Shown here piece after piece: positions 34,034 through 45,501 of a DNA stretch of 64,000 nt. A model generated the notes under the pieces. The model made no database searches. It was not told the DNA's origin and saw only the letters and a program-made list of their open reading frames with translations. Both the position numbers and the translations under genes were made by a program. The number at the start of each line of letters is the position of its first letter. Position 1 is the first letter of the stretch. The stretch comes from Labyrinthula sp. Ha (taxonomy: Eukaryota; Sar; Bigyra; Labyrinthulida; Labyrinthulaceae), in contig JAALGZ010000012.1 of the NCBI GenBank assembly GCA_015227615.1, positions 930,001 through 994,000 on the forward strand. Reading direction: 5' to 3'.

Positions 34034-36534
34034 TAACTTCCATAATTGGTTAAAAGATCATTGGTGTGGGTAACAGGTGAGGAGTGATTATCAATGTTTG
34101 GTATGAATATAAGTTTATTTTCAGAGTTTATTTTTTAAGCTGTGCTTGTATCTATATGCTTAACTAGGTATTGCCAAAAAGATTTTTACTTCAGCAAGAT
34201 TTTTGTTAAAATGCTTGGACTGGATCACATTAACTTGTGACTATCTTCAACAATAAACCTCCTTCCTTGGAAGTATATCGTTCTTTATTCTCAATATATC
34301 TGCTTCAAGAACCAGAAGTAAAAGGATCGATGAAAAAGAATTATAATCCAAAGTACCACTTCTTAAGTGTATTGGTTTGAGCAGCATATTGATCTAAAAA
34401 CCTCTTCTTACAGTTCTATGCTAAGTTCATCTTTTTAACATATTTTTCGAGATAATAAACGTGTCTCTTACAAAGTCTTTAGCTGCTGGGCTAAAAGGAC
34501 ATGTGGTTCATTTATAGCACTCTGTCATAAATACTTTTATTAATTATAAAGTTACTAAATGTATTGAGCTTATTCACTTATATTGCGTTTTTATGGTTTC
34601 TTCTAGCCCAAGTTAATAAACTAGATGACTTTGATTTCTCTGTTTGTATATAGATCCAAAGTCATACGCATATAATAATTCATGTTTTTGAAATCTAAAG
34701 GGTAGCGAAAGTCTTAAAAAGGGTTCTCAATCTAGCCCTTATCACGGGTTCAAGTAAATATAATTCCTCTATAAACCCAAGTGCAAATGTGAATCACTGA
34801 GAAAAAGGTAAGTTGCTCTAAGTAAAACGTATCCCCTCAATTTGCTTTTGAATAAGACTAGCTCAGCATCTTTTCAGCGATGGGACTGGGAAATAAAAAA
34901 AATCATTGAAACTGTACTAACTTGCAGAACCACCAAAAATAGTATCCATGCTTGAGTCGGTGGACAGTCTTTATCTCTTGAACCTTTCATAGCGTTATTG
35001 TCACTAGCCATAGGTTTACCAGAATATGACCCAGTGCTCTAACATGAATTCTGCTACTAAGAACCAAGGATCGCAAGGCGTTTGATTTATGTCTATACTC
35101 TAAAGTTGATAATAAAACTTCTTGATACTCATCTCAATAGTAGCCACTTATGAGTTATACAAGGTAATCGCTGTCTACTCTGTCAATTTCCGCTGATAAG
35201 TCTAACTATTTTCGGAATTTTAAACTAAAGGACTAGGTACAAGGGAATATAGTTTAACTTGAAAGTACTTTATTGATTGCTTTAACAATGAATGAGCTCT
35301 CACTAATAGTTCTCTCACATGTTTAGAAAATAAAGAACAGTTTTAATCTTACACTGTGTTCTCTTGTTCTAGTTTCGAGGATTAATTTAGTAAGAATGTA
35401 ACTATTTACAAGCTCAACAAGGGATTGTGAGAAAATAGCTCGTATGAACATAATATTAAAACTCTTTCATCACTGATTTTCTTTTTTTCCCTATTTTTAC
35501 CAAATTATTTTCATTGAGCTAAGCTCATGCTATAGCAGTTCTTTTGAAATATAATTTCTTTTTTATCATTAATTATTAATCTTTTTACGGCCTATAGAGT
35601 TTAAAGCGTGATTCTAAGATGGTGAGAGATATTTCTAAAACTCATAAAAATAGAAATATGATACTTCTAAACCTGAATATTTCCTTTATTCTAAACTTTG
35701 ATTGTGATTACTCCAAGTAGTGGCGTTAATTACTATTCGGGTTATGACAAGAAAATTAAAAGAAATATAAACCACTTAAAGAGGGGCAGACATAAAGTAG
35801 TAGGAAAACACCATAAAACTTCAGGCTAGTTTTTCTTAAGGTGAGGATAAAGTTATCATTCACAAAAAATGTTGTTCATAATTTTTTCCTTAGGTATCAA
35901 CTACTGCTCATCGACAAGAAATTCACATGAGAATATTACAAAGTATATATAATAAAGTTTACGAAATGAAAATCTTGTTCTAACTGCTAAGATTCAAAAG
36001 AAACTTTCATCAAAATATAGTGTTCTACTTTGTATTCTCCTATTTCCACATACTCTTTCCCACTGCAATCTATCACAAGTTTCTTATTCTAATCTTTCTT
36101 CGGAGCATTATAGTGCAATGTAAAAAAATAAGTTGAAAGTGAACAATCCTATTTCTACAGAAAGGTCAATTAGTTGCAATTCTTTTCTTATACTTTGGGT
36201 TTGCTCTTACTCGGTAGGTTGAGTCTTTTTAATCCCTAACTATCCCACTAGGAGAGATATTCGATCAATGAAAAGCTTTAGTCAACGGAATGGTCTTCGA
36301 TTGGAAAGTAGTCAGATAACTTCTCCCGAACGCAATCATGTTTTACTAAAATAGCGGTAATGGTAACGTTAAATATTAATGAATTTCAAAAGAGAAAACA
36401 AAGATTAACAAAATAAAGGCTATATATCTGAAGTAATCTAGGAAGTATCATCTAGCAACAATAACCTTCAACATTTTTATATTAACAGGAGTAGAAACTC
36501 CATAAGCACACCAGTATAAGCAGATGCCGTATAT
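34034..36534. other. AT-rich stretch without genes
   Basis: I see no gene, RNA or clear repeat in this 2.5 kb; no reading frame reaches 60 codons. Confidence 0.6.
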
Positions 36535-36840
36535 CTATTCCAAACTGAGTTCTTTCCAAGTATCATACATTTTCTTAAACAACTTTCCTTCTGTTCTCTG
36601 ATTAAGTCTCTGGAGTTTACTGAAGTGCCGCTTGAGCTCAGCTACCGTAGTTTTACTTTTAGGTTTATAGTTCGCATCTCGACGTTCACATTCGTCGTTG
36701 AAACAGCAGTAAATTCTATGCCAACACTCTTTATCAAGACAAGCTGTGACAAATAACTGTTTATACACGTTCCCAATTAAAATCAAGTCGTGAGCTGCAC
36801 TCCATTCTTTCCCTTCTCTAATAGGTTTTCTTACTACCAT
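36535..36840 (-). CDS. compact Myb/SANT-like protein, paralogue of 22537-23181
   Basis: A 101-residue frame from an ATG made almost entirely of the domain shared with the protein at 22537-23181. Matching landmarks: GNVYKQLF (23-30) against GNVFQYFF, CLDKECW (34-40) against CLRKEAW, a spaced Cys (C51), then a basic helix ELKRHFSKLQRLN (68-80) and a final DTWKEL (93-98) against QDWKKL. The first Trp (W13) fits the opening Trp of Myb/SANT repeats. It lacks the long N-terminal region and basic tail of the other copy. It is inferred to be a small nuclear DNA-binding protein, perhaps a competitor or partner of longer family members. It is 363 bp downstream of the glycerophosphodiesterase gene on the same strand. 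Confidence 0.6.
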   Translation of the reverse strand: MVVRKPIREGKEWSAAHDLILIGNVYKQLFVTACLDKECWHRIYCCFNDECERRDANYKPKSKTTVAELKRHFSKLQRLNQRTEGKLFKKMYDTWKELSLE

Positions 36841-37203
36841 ATTCTCTTTGTTTTTATATATTTAGTTTAGTTTATATTTCAATAGTTTAAGTTTTGTATA
36901 TGTTGTCAGTTGATAGTTCCAGAAATTCTACTTAGAACAGTTTATTGATTTCCTCGCATTGTGGATGTCATTATCAAACTCTGTACATATATTTGTAATA
37001 CTAAAACTATTGCAAATGGCCCAACTGAACAAATAAAATGACACAAAAACACAAGTCGGAAGGACCAGCAGACATTTTTACACAATACTTGTTTCACCCC
37101 GTAAGTTGATACTGTGGGAAATGGCCCAAGGTTATAGTTTAGTTCTTGTGTTACTGGGTATTTGTTCTGTACAGACATAAGAGGTAAAACATCCTTTTTG
37201 TTG
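36841..37203. other. intergenic gap with a doubtful 78-codon frame
   Basis: Lies between two minus-strand genes. A minus-strand ATG frame at 36942-37178 could encode a 78-residue peptide with one hydrophobic span (about 39-70), but it starts 25 bp after the upstream stop and may simply be that gene's 3' untranslated region. Nothing else is seen. Confidence 0.4.
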
Positions 37204-38244
37204 TTACAGAGTATCAGTTCGAACTTTAGAGAAGAAGGCGGAACTCTCGGGGAAATCAGTGTTCAGAAAGTCCACAACACCTCCGTCTTGTAACAGCGTT
37301 TTTAGGTTTTCAAGTTTATCGTGCTTTGGGTGAATAAGGTATACTCCCACGAACATGTGTTCTCTTAGTCTTTTCAGACAGTTCTTAGCTCCGTCTACCA
37401 TGGTTTCTTGGAACTCCATATAAACTCCGTCAATCCGAGTGTGCAAATCAACTCTTGATCCTTCCTCAGGGTCCAAGAGCAAGAATTGAAGAAGTTTCTC
37501 AATAGTCCCTTCTTCTGTCAAGTTGAATTTGAACAGTGGTACTGAATCTTCCACGTATTGAAAGCCTGAACTGTCCAAGGTTGTAAGTAACAGAAGTTTT
37601 GGTAACTCTAAATTTGTTCCATGCTCTTTACGAAAATCTCCGAATTCCTCTGCTAGCTGAGTCATAATTTTGCAGTTGAAACTCATCAGTATAGGTATCT
37701 GGTTGTGTTTAATTAGCGCTAAGAAATCTTCTTCTTCTGCAAGCTTTCTCAGCTCAGTGCATATAACATTAGGGTTGGCTCCCTTCTTAATTTCAATTAT
37801 CAACTGCTTTGATGGATCGTGCAGGTTATGCAAAGCAAACAACAGCTCTCTTAGACTAAGGGGATCGCTGCCATCACGTAATTTCACCTCTTTAATTTCA
37901 TTTCCATCAAGATCTGTTACATCTTGTTCATAGATTTCAGACTGCGTCAAATCTTTGTCAATCAACCTCTCGAAAGTCTCGTCGTGTGAAATAATTAGTT
38001 CCCCCGTCTCCAAGTGAGTTATATCACATTCGCATTTATCCAAATATTTCCAAGATGTAAGAAAAGCATCCAACGTGTTCTCTAAAGGTCGATCCATTTT
38101 ATCTTCAACATCGTGAAAACCTCTATGACTAACAACGCTTGATCTTAACTGCTCTGGTATATTAGCAACAACTTCTTCGAGATCCGCAACCTCCCTTGCT
38201 TTTTCTCTTTCGCAGTCTTTAACATTTTTGCTCGTACTTTCCAT
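37204..38244 (-). CDS. glycerophosphodiester phosphodiesterase family protein
   Basis: A 346-residue uninterrupted frame from an ATG. The family hydrolyses glycerophosphodiesters such as glycerophosphocholine to glycerol-3-phosphate and an alcohol, using a metal ion in a TIM barrel. Landmarks: HRG (40-42, catalytic His-Arg), ENTLDAF (55-61), CECDI (71-75, metal-binding Glu and Asp), ISHDETFERL (85-94, second catalytic His), EIKKG (150-154) and a closing FLNTDFPE near residue 330. All key residues are present. No signal peptide or membrane span is seen, so a cytosolic enzyme is most likely. The first 35 residues are charged and helical. A few family members act on other phospholipids, so the exact substrate is unknown. 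Confidence 0.9.
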   Translation of the reverse strand: MESTSKNVKDCEREKAREVADLEEVVANIPEQLRSSVVSHRGFHDVEDKMDRPLENTLDAFLTSWKYLDKCECDITHLETGELIISHDETFERLIDKDLTQSEIYEQDVTDLDGNEIKEVKLRDGSDPLSLRELLFALHNLHDPSKQLIIEIKKGANPNVICTELRKLAEEEDFLALIKHNQIPILMSFNCKIMTQLAEEFGDFRKEHGTNLELPKLLLLTTLDSSGFQYVEDSVPLFKFNLTEEGTIEKLLQFLLLDPEEGSRVDLHTRIDGVYMEFQETMVDGAKNCLKRLREHMFVGVYLIHPKHDKLENLKTLLQDGGVVDFLNTDFPESSAFFSKVRTDTL

Positions 38245-41200
38245 TTGATTTGATTACACAAACAAGTTATTAATTGTCTTCAAGTTTCAAAGCTGGTTTG
38301 ATAGAATTTTCTTTAAAGTTTACTTACCGGGAAGTTCGAATCTATTGATTCTATTTTTTTTCCGAGAACCGGTATCAGAACCGAGTACTGAGTAACAGAA
38401 TCCCGAGATCGATTCCCGTTTAAGTATCGGGTATCAACCTAGAGCCAAATGAAAAGAAAGGAATAAGTACAGTAGGGCAAATATGAAATTGAGGTTCGTT
38501 ATCTTCAAATAAAATAGTTTTATGTGGAGAAATTTTGTTTAATGTTTGATTATAGACCAATTTAAGCAGCATATGCGAAGAGCTCTATGTAGTTTCTCCT
38601 CTTGCCGGGTACCACATTGAGTAATTAGAAAGTAGGGTTTTGTACAATTTATCCAGGGGAAATACCAGATGCTTATCCATAACCTTCCACGATTAATCAT
38701 TAACATTTTATACTTTTTTTAAGTTTCTATTCAATAGTTTGAGTTGTATACGGAGTCCAGTGTCTGACAATGTAGTTTTACTTTATCATGTTATAATCTT
38801 ATGACCAAAATTACCACGAATTAAGTAATACCGTTCATTACAAGAAGTTCTCTGAATATAAAAAAATATGCAAGGAATGTAAGATTACTAAGCTTTTGTA
38901 AAGCTAGTGAAAACTAGTTTTATAAGAAACCTAGTATATTGAGTATATCTATCTTTTACCCTGCGATAAACACAAAAGATTAATCTATGTGTTGGGATGT
39001 CTAGAGAGACGAGGTTTGCGCTAGTCAAGGGAAAACTAGTTACCTGAGTGATATATACAAAACCATCAGGCTGAAAACTAGTACACAGAAAAAAGTAATA
39101 GAGCCCTAATCTTTGTAACTAACTTTTAAAGAAAAATTATTATAAGACTCTTGTGTAATCTATTGAGGAAAAGCTCGATATACAAATTAAATTCAAGATT
39201 TTCTAATATTTTGCCAACTTGGTTCAAAATGAAGGAATGAATATCTTGCTTGTTCATTACTAAGTTGGAAATTGCATAGTTAGAAACCATACACAATCGT
39301 GGTTAAGAGCTCCCACATGGTGGGGGGCCTTAGTGCCATGTCTTGTTTGCTACTTTTATTACCTATGTTCTTAACATAAATTCTATATTAACTACGCCAT
39401 AACCTTGTTATTTAGCTTGAACTTAGACTGTGAATAAAAATACCATTAGATAAGGCTTTCAGGCATGTCCAAGAACATATTGTTTTGGTGATACAGGTTT
39501 ATCTTTCGAGAACTTGTGAAATTAATATCAGTTCTAAAGCACATGTATTCTTATCCAATTAAATAATGTTCAAGGTATCTTTCATCTATTAATTAAATCA
39601 ATACTAAGGGTCAAGCTCATTGGGAAGGAAAAAACGGAAGTACTTACAACAGCTTTTTGAGTTAAACTGAGTTTTTCTTTTTAATCATATCGAGAACAAA
39701 TATTCAAATTAAACAAAATGTAATAGATGTGTCCGGGAGTTAGAAAAAATATTTTTTGTACTCGAAGGCAATAAAAGGAAACATATATGATCAACGTAAA
39801 GACATATTTATTCATTAGTTAACAACTCAGTTCCGTTAATGCAAAGGGACTGCCTCGCGTTATCTTCCCTGGATGTATTTTTTGAAATATTTTCTTAGCC
39901 AAGAGAAAATTTAAATTCGCTAATGATATTACTTATTTAAAACTTTTTTTAAGTTAAATTATGGTTTTCCTAGCCAAGATTTTTACATACCTTATCGTTC
40001 ACACGTGAACGCTGTAATGCTAAGTGTAGGTTTATGTTAATTAGAGGTTTTAGCACAAGTATAGAAAAAGGGATGTAGTTAGCTTAGGTAGTCCCATTAC
40101 CCCGTCATAAGTAAATATCTATACCTAGACACCTGAAATTTAAAAGCAAATATATCTGATAGTATTACTGTAGATTAAACAGCTGCTGAAGATTGCCATA
40201 TTAAAAAATTTAGCTACTAAATAGCGTTGACTATAGAATTCTAGAATGTAGTTGAAATGATAATATTAATTTTATCTAGTCCATTTAAATAACGTAGAAC
40301 TAAACAAAAGGACCCAATCTCGTATAAATTCATTATTAAAACGTGTTATAGTTTTGGTAAGAGTTGATACAGAATATGATATCTGTCAAATGAGCTTATC
40401 TATCTTGTAACATGAGCACTTTAAACTTATATCTCTGTTCGAATATTTACTTGTCTGTAAGATTGTAGATGGTTCACTCTATATTTATGATATTTGGGAA
40501 TGATACTATAGCGATATTAAGAGTCTTTCTTATTGAAAAGTGACAATGAAGGTGTTGAATAAATATAATTAAGATTAATTATTAAGGACGTATATTCTAT
40601 AACACTATAATGGTTGTTTTAATGTTGATAGGTTGCATAACAATTTAACTTTAGTATTTGGCGAGTATGATTATTTTTCTACTATTAATTATACAGTAGC
40701 TGTAAGGTAGAACAATACTCTTAATTAGTTTCTCAGAACTAAAAGCATGTAGAAATATCTATCCTTTAATTATACTCTTCAAATCTTAAAACATGATACT
40801 AAGTATATCACATCGTTCATATTCACAAAGGAAACTTCAAATATTAGGAATAGATGGTTAAATACCTTTCACGACAAATTTACTAATTAAAAATGAATTT
40901 TCTAAATATAACTGCTCATTGGTACAAGGTTAGTATACCTAGGCTTTAGAACCAAATTTGGATTGGTATATCAATTTAGGGAACTTTTAACTCTAGCGAC
41001 ACATTCTAAATGTTTTTATAACAAAGAAATTATGAAAATATACAGGAACTGTCTTGTTTTCATAAAAAAATAGATGAATTAACTATTTATTTTGAAGTTT
41101 AATCAGTAGAGACTACCAGAACTACAGTGACCTGATGTTATGATAGTATTAACTGTGGTTATAAATTCAACGAACAATATCGCGAATCTTAAACTGACAG

Positions 41201-41645
41201 TGGTTCTTAACTAGTTCAAATTTATATTTCTGATTGCTACTGTGAGAATATAAACATTTAAGAGCTTTCTACATCTCTTTCAGAATTATCTCACAGTTCA
41301 AGAAGTATTTTTAGGGTAAACCTTAAAAATATAAATTCTTCTTTATTCAGGTCTTTGTCACTGATATGGGAGTACTTCTTTCAATGCATGCCCACAATAT
41401 CGCTTATTTTATAAACCATTAGTTTTAATGTTGTTATGATTCATTGAGAATAATTTGCATAAGGTGAAATTTCAAATCTAATTTCCCCTGTAGCTTTATC
41501 TTTGTAAAGGATTTCCATACAGTTATGATCCATCGGAACTGCTCTCAGCTTCATGCCTCTGGAGATGTTTGATTATAGAGGTAGCATTATTTTGTTAACA
41601 AAAAGAGTTATCCTTTTGGGGTCAGTTTCTTCTCCTTAACACGGT

Positions 41646-41703
41646 AAGCATTGGTTTTATGAACATCATCCAAAAGAGTAGTATCGAGCACGAACCAATG
41701 CTT
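41646..41703. repeat. perfect 11-bp inverted repeat
   Basis: AAGCATTGGTT at 41646-41656 and its reverse complement AACCAATGCTT at 41693-41703, with 36 bases between. It overlaps one of the coding-like blocks and may be coincidence or the stem of a small structured RNA. Confidence 0.4.
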
Positions 41704-41914
41704 CTATGAAATAGAAATACTTCAATAAACTTTGCATACCTATATATTATTGGTATATGCTGTAAATTAATCTCTTGTAACAACATTGAGTAAGGTCAAA
41801 GTTTATTTTGAATGTATTCTCTCAGCCATAGTACATGTTGAAACCTTTTTTTTTTGCTCTGGGGTCAAGCACTTCTCCAAATTTGATTGGATATAGCAGT
41901 ATTGTAAAATAAAA

Positions 41915-41947
41915 TGCCCCATGCCTCCCCGAAGTCAGCATTGGGCA
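41915..41947. repeat. G+C-rich hairpin
   Basis: TGCCCCATGC and GCATTGGGCA form a 10-bp stem with one mismatch around a 13-nt C-rich loop; flanking AAA and a second ATGGGCATTT extend the symmetry. It is conspicuous in AT-rich DNA. It could be a small RNA stem or an element end; function unknown. Confidence 0.4.
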
Positions 41948-44452
41948 GAATGGGCATTTCAACGTACTTTGGAATAATATATTGGAATTTGAGAGTAAGA
42001 AGAAGATTGGTAAAAGGTACCAAGCTAGCAGTAAAAGTTAAAACACAATACTAAATTTTCTTCTTTTTATCTTATGTAGTTACATCAAATTCAGTTTCTA
42101 ATTGACTGGATCCCAGAAGTTTGAGATGGTGCACACATTTAGAAATAGTCCCCATTATTCTTTCCTCCTCCTCGTCGTCATCAAAGAAACTGGGAATGTT
42201 TTTACATCTTACCCATGTCTCCAACATAAATACATTAAAGCATGTACATGAAAATCTGTAAATATACCTTTAACCTGGCGCAATGAGTATTTTGATAGCA
42301 TTAGATTTTAATACCAAAAATGATAATTTGTATCTTCGTGTTGGAATCAAATAAAATTGTTAAACTTAAATGATATTGACAAAAATAGCACAGTGGTGTT
42401 TAAAGTGAGAAACCTTCTTTTTTGAAACAATTAAAGTCCCTAAGCCTCTTATCAAAAATATTCCTTTTCTTCCTTCTTGAAATAAATATTTTTCAAATTA
42501 TTCATATTTTCATTTATTGGACCTTTTCTTCATTTTTTTCAAACTAAATTCCTTAGGCATTATTAAAACTTTCACTATCAAAATTTACTCCCGTATTTTT
42601 TCTTCCCGGTTAAACCCCCCTTTTTTTCGAATATCGGTGTTATTTTCTGCGTATTCACTTGTTTTTAATTTGCGAGTTTTATTTTGGGAGATTTAATTTT
42701 GGTCGATTGCATTAGAAAACAACGAGTCAAAAGTATTTGAATCTGGAGTAAGAAAGAATATTCGGAGTGTGATAATTATTGCAATATAACATAATATACC
42801 CATTGTATCTTAAGCAATCACTGTTGGCACTACTATGACATAAATTCTGTTTATAGGCGACAGAGAAAAGAGGCAAGGATTAGGGTACGATGGGCTACCC
42901 TCGTTTGCATAGGTTAATACTTTAAAGACATATACAATGTTGGGGGGTTAAGTACTGTTTTTCGTGGGTTAGTAGTCTGAGTAAAAATTATATATCGTCT
43001 AACAACCAGTAAATAGCTTAATAAGAATAAATTTGCTTAGAGCTCTTGTAGGCAAAATACCAATGGCGATTGGGACTAAAGTATACAAAAACCAGAATAA
43101 AGTATTAATACGGAGTTAAAAGCTTACACAGTTGTAAAACTGTATCAAAGGATGTATTAAAACCAGAAGGTGTTTTACTACAATGAGCAAATGCTATTTA
43201 AGGTATAGATTAATAAGCTTAAAATCTTGGCTAAGGGCGGCCAGGTAACCTTAAGAACAGGCTAATTAGTTTTTTCTATTAATCCTTCAAGGAACGAATT
43301 TCAAAATGAATATATTAACTTAATTAAATAGAAAGTAATCCAGAAAAAATTTGTTGACAAGTGGAAACCCTTTCTATGAGATGAAATTAATCAATATTGA
43401 AATATTTTCTGGCTTCTTAATTTAGGAACGTCAGTATATGAGGAACTAGGTTACTGTTCTAATTGCAAAAGTTGACACAGAAGATAAGTAAGATTCGACT
43501 GGAATAATATTTATCTCATATAAAAACTCCATTACCAAATAAGACTTACTCCTCAGTTTTGGGATCTTACTTTTGTCTTACTTAATCAAACTGTCCGCTC
43601 GTATAGCAACTACATATAAAACACTGGTGTTACTGCTACAAAACATGGGTATGAAAAGTTCGCTCTAAGCCATTTATTTATTTCAGTTATTTCAACCATG
43701 CAAAGAAAATATATGTGTTTAGATATCTATTCAGTTAAGAAAAGAGTTTCATCACTTGAAGAGCTTTATAACTCACATAAATTTCTTATTGTTATAGAAT
43801 GCAACAGCTAACCCCGAAAGCTCATGCTTGTTCTTTTGCTTATATTAGTTATATCAACGAAGTTTTCGTCAGATTTTTCGTCAGTGCTATGGATAAAAAA
43901 CCATCGAATCAATGTAAGTTAAATATCAACTCGTGGATTGTTGGAATCCAGATGGAGGATCTCATACACTGCATGCTCACTCAAAAAACACTCCACCTAT
44001 CCATTTATTCGCTAGGAAAATGTGGCTTTGATCATTGGCGATAACTGTAGGCTTTCATTTACAAAGCAAAACATGTGCTTGCACATGGACTTTGTTCTTA
44101 GGCTCTGTGAAGATAATCTTCTGTCTAAGGGAACTCAGAGGAATCTTCTAACTAGTGACAAAACTTTAAATACTTATAAACTAGCTGAGTCTCTTATAAG
44201 TACAAAAACTATTAAGTTACTTACTCTTCGAAGAGACGATACTCTTTTTAGCGATAATAAACTACATAGGTAAATGGTAAATATTCCCTGCTGTAGAATT
44301 TGTAGAAGCAATCAGGAGTCCAATTCAACACAATGCGGGATTGTTCTCTCAACCGGCGCAATCCGTAACGTGTATTTTAAAGCCAGAAGCAGGTCAAGAG
44401 ACAAAACTGCGTAAAATAAACCCATCGTAAATCTTATCGCATCAAAGAAGCA

Positions 44453-45501
44453 ATGAACTCAGCACTTGGAGAATCATTAAGCCGTCTAGCCAACACCGAT
44501 GGGTTCTTCGTAAAGCAGCACTGGGAAGCACTGGAAGAAATATCCAACTGTTATGAACAGCAGAACACATACGACATCAGCTCAATCCCAAAGAGCAAGG
44601 AAGACAGAGAAAAAGGGAATGAAGGGGCTTTCAAGTTCTTCAAAGCAGAAGAAACCACTGGCTGCTGTAATAGAATGTGCTGTGGGGAGAACAGAGGATT
44701 TAGTATCGACTTTCTTGATTTTGAGTCGAAGAAGCCCGTCCTTAAGATTGATAGAGGGTATTCTCCTCTGTCTATTTTTACTTTTCAGATGGAGATGTTG
44801 TGGATGGGCTGTTATCCCTTGCTGCGCTCATCGTGTAGGTAAAACTTTCCATCCTCCTTATTTATAGATGCCCATGTAATGGTAAAGCCGACACCAGATG
44901 GCGGATACGAAGTTGTAGGAGACACTTCAGATGAAACTCTTATTGGACAGGTATTTATTGATATACCAGTTTTACTGAATAGGTTCAAACTCCGCAATGG
45001 CATGGTGGCTGCTGCTGCCCGACATACTACCTTATGGATCAGCAGAAGGAGTATATGGGTGAAATTAAGGGGTACACCTGCTGGGCAATGCCATGCTGCA
45101 TTTGTGATATTTGCGGGGCTGATTTCAACATATATGATAAAGAGGGTAATCAAGTTGCCAAGATGGAAAAGTTGGGAGTGGGTGATTGTAAGGATTGGTT
45201 ACTTGAGATTTCCACTGAAGCAGATAAGTACACTGTAGAGTTTGATGCTGCAGCCAAGTTAGACATGAACTTTAAGTTGACAGTGCTTGCTGGAGTGATC
45301 CAGGCTGATTTTAACTTCTTTGAAGATAGAAGAGGAATCAAGCAATGTCATTGTTGCGACGTGTACTGCTGTGGGTATGCTTTACCTTGCTTGCCATTGT
45401 GCTGCTTTGCAATTTGCTGCTGCTGTTGCTCCAAGGAAGATAAGAAGAGAAAGCAGAGTTTGCATGCTGGAGCACCAAAAATTGAGGTCATGGAGGTCTA
45501 A
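44453..45501 (+). CDS. phospholipid scramblase, four exons
   Basis: Exons 44453-44757, 44789-44838, 44868-44950 and 44983-45501 join to 318 residues plus stop. The introns are 31, 29 and 32 bp, each GT...AG (donors GTATTC, GTAAAA, GTATTT; acceptors TTTCAG, TTATAG, GAATAG). Splicing restores the family order: YEQQNTYDI near 35, CCNRMCCG, the cysteine block CCGWAVIPCC after intron 1, LIGQVQTP across intron 3, CCICDICGADFNI (184-196) and LTVLAGVIQADFNFFE (245-260), the membrane and calcium-binding region. The family moves phospholipids between membrane leaflets in response to calcium. The C-terminus is unusual: 13 cysteines in residues 268-295 and then a Lys/Arg cluster, suggesting multiple acylation. 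Reading without splicing gives three short frames, which would hide this gene. Confidence 0.85.
44758..44788 (+). other. scramblase intron 1, 31 bp
   Basis: Starts GTATTC and ends with a pyrimidine-rich TTTTCAG; interrupts a Gly codon after its second base. Confidence 0.8.
44839..44867 (+). other. scramblase intron 2, 29 bp
   Basis: Starts GTAAAA and ends TTTATAG; it lies after the first base of a codon. It is the only donor and acceptor choice here that keeps the frame. Confidence 0.75.
44951..44982 (+). other. scramblase intron 3, 32 bp
   Basis: Starts GTATTT and ends GAATAG, between codons; joining gives the conserved IGQVQTP stretch. Confidence 0.8.

Larger units (their letters stand above)
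41441..42269 (-). pseudogene. coding-like relic with SWIM-finger-like motif
   Basis: Three minus-strand blocks with clear codon structure. 42072-42269 reads 65 codons, including FSCTCFNVF and later RCKNI, resembling a SWIM zinc finger (C-x-C...C-x-H with Asn in the last place), then an acidic run DDDEEEE. 41608-41706 reads 32 codons before a stop. 41441-41554 is a 37-codon ATG frame (MKLRAVPMDHNCMEILYKDK onward). SWIM fingers are common near the C-terminus of Mutator-like transposases, so a decayed MULE is my first guess. A host gene with short introns is the alternative. No splice pattern was found linking the blocks. Confidence 0.3.
38245..44452. other. gene-poor stretch with relics
   Basis: About 6.2 kb with no intact gene that I can support. 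The first 200 bp (promoter side of the phosphodiesterase) hold a G+C-richer segment, 38325-38435, with repeated CCGAG/ACCGG and CCCG...CGGG motifs. A cluster of coding-like fragments lies at 41441-42269 (minus), together with two hairpins. The two frames at 43799-44044 and 44022-44273 could not be joined by any plausible short intron and are left out. Confidence 0.5.

Noticed and set aside
36942-37178. 78-codon frame with a hydrophobic span after the phosphodiesterase gene
   Set aside because: Begins 25 bp after the stop codon of that gene, so it is probably its 3' untranslated region.
38331-38345. AAGTTCGAATC, like a tRNA B box
   Set aside because: The flanking bases cannot form a T stem and no A box precedes it.
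43799-44273. Two overlapping frames of 81 and 83 codons before the scramblase
   Set aside because: The second starts at GTG, no short intron joins them in frame, and no motif is seen.
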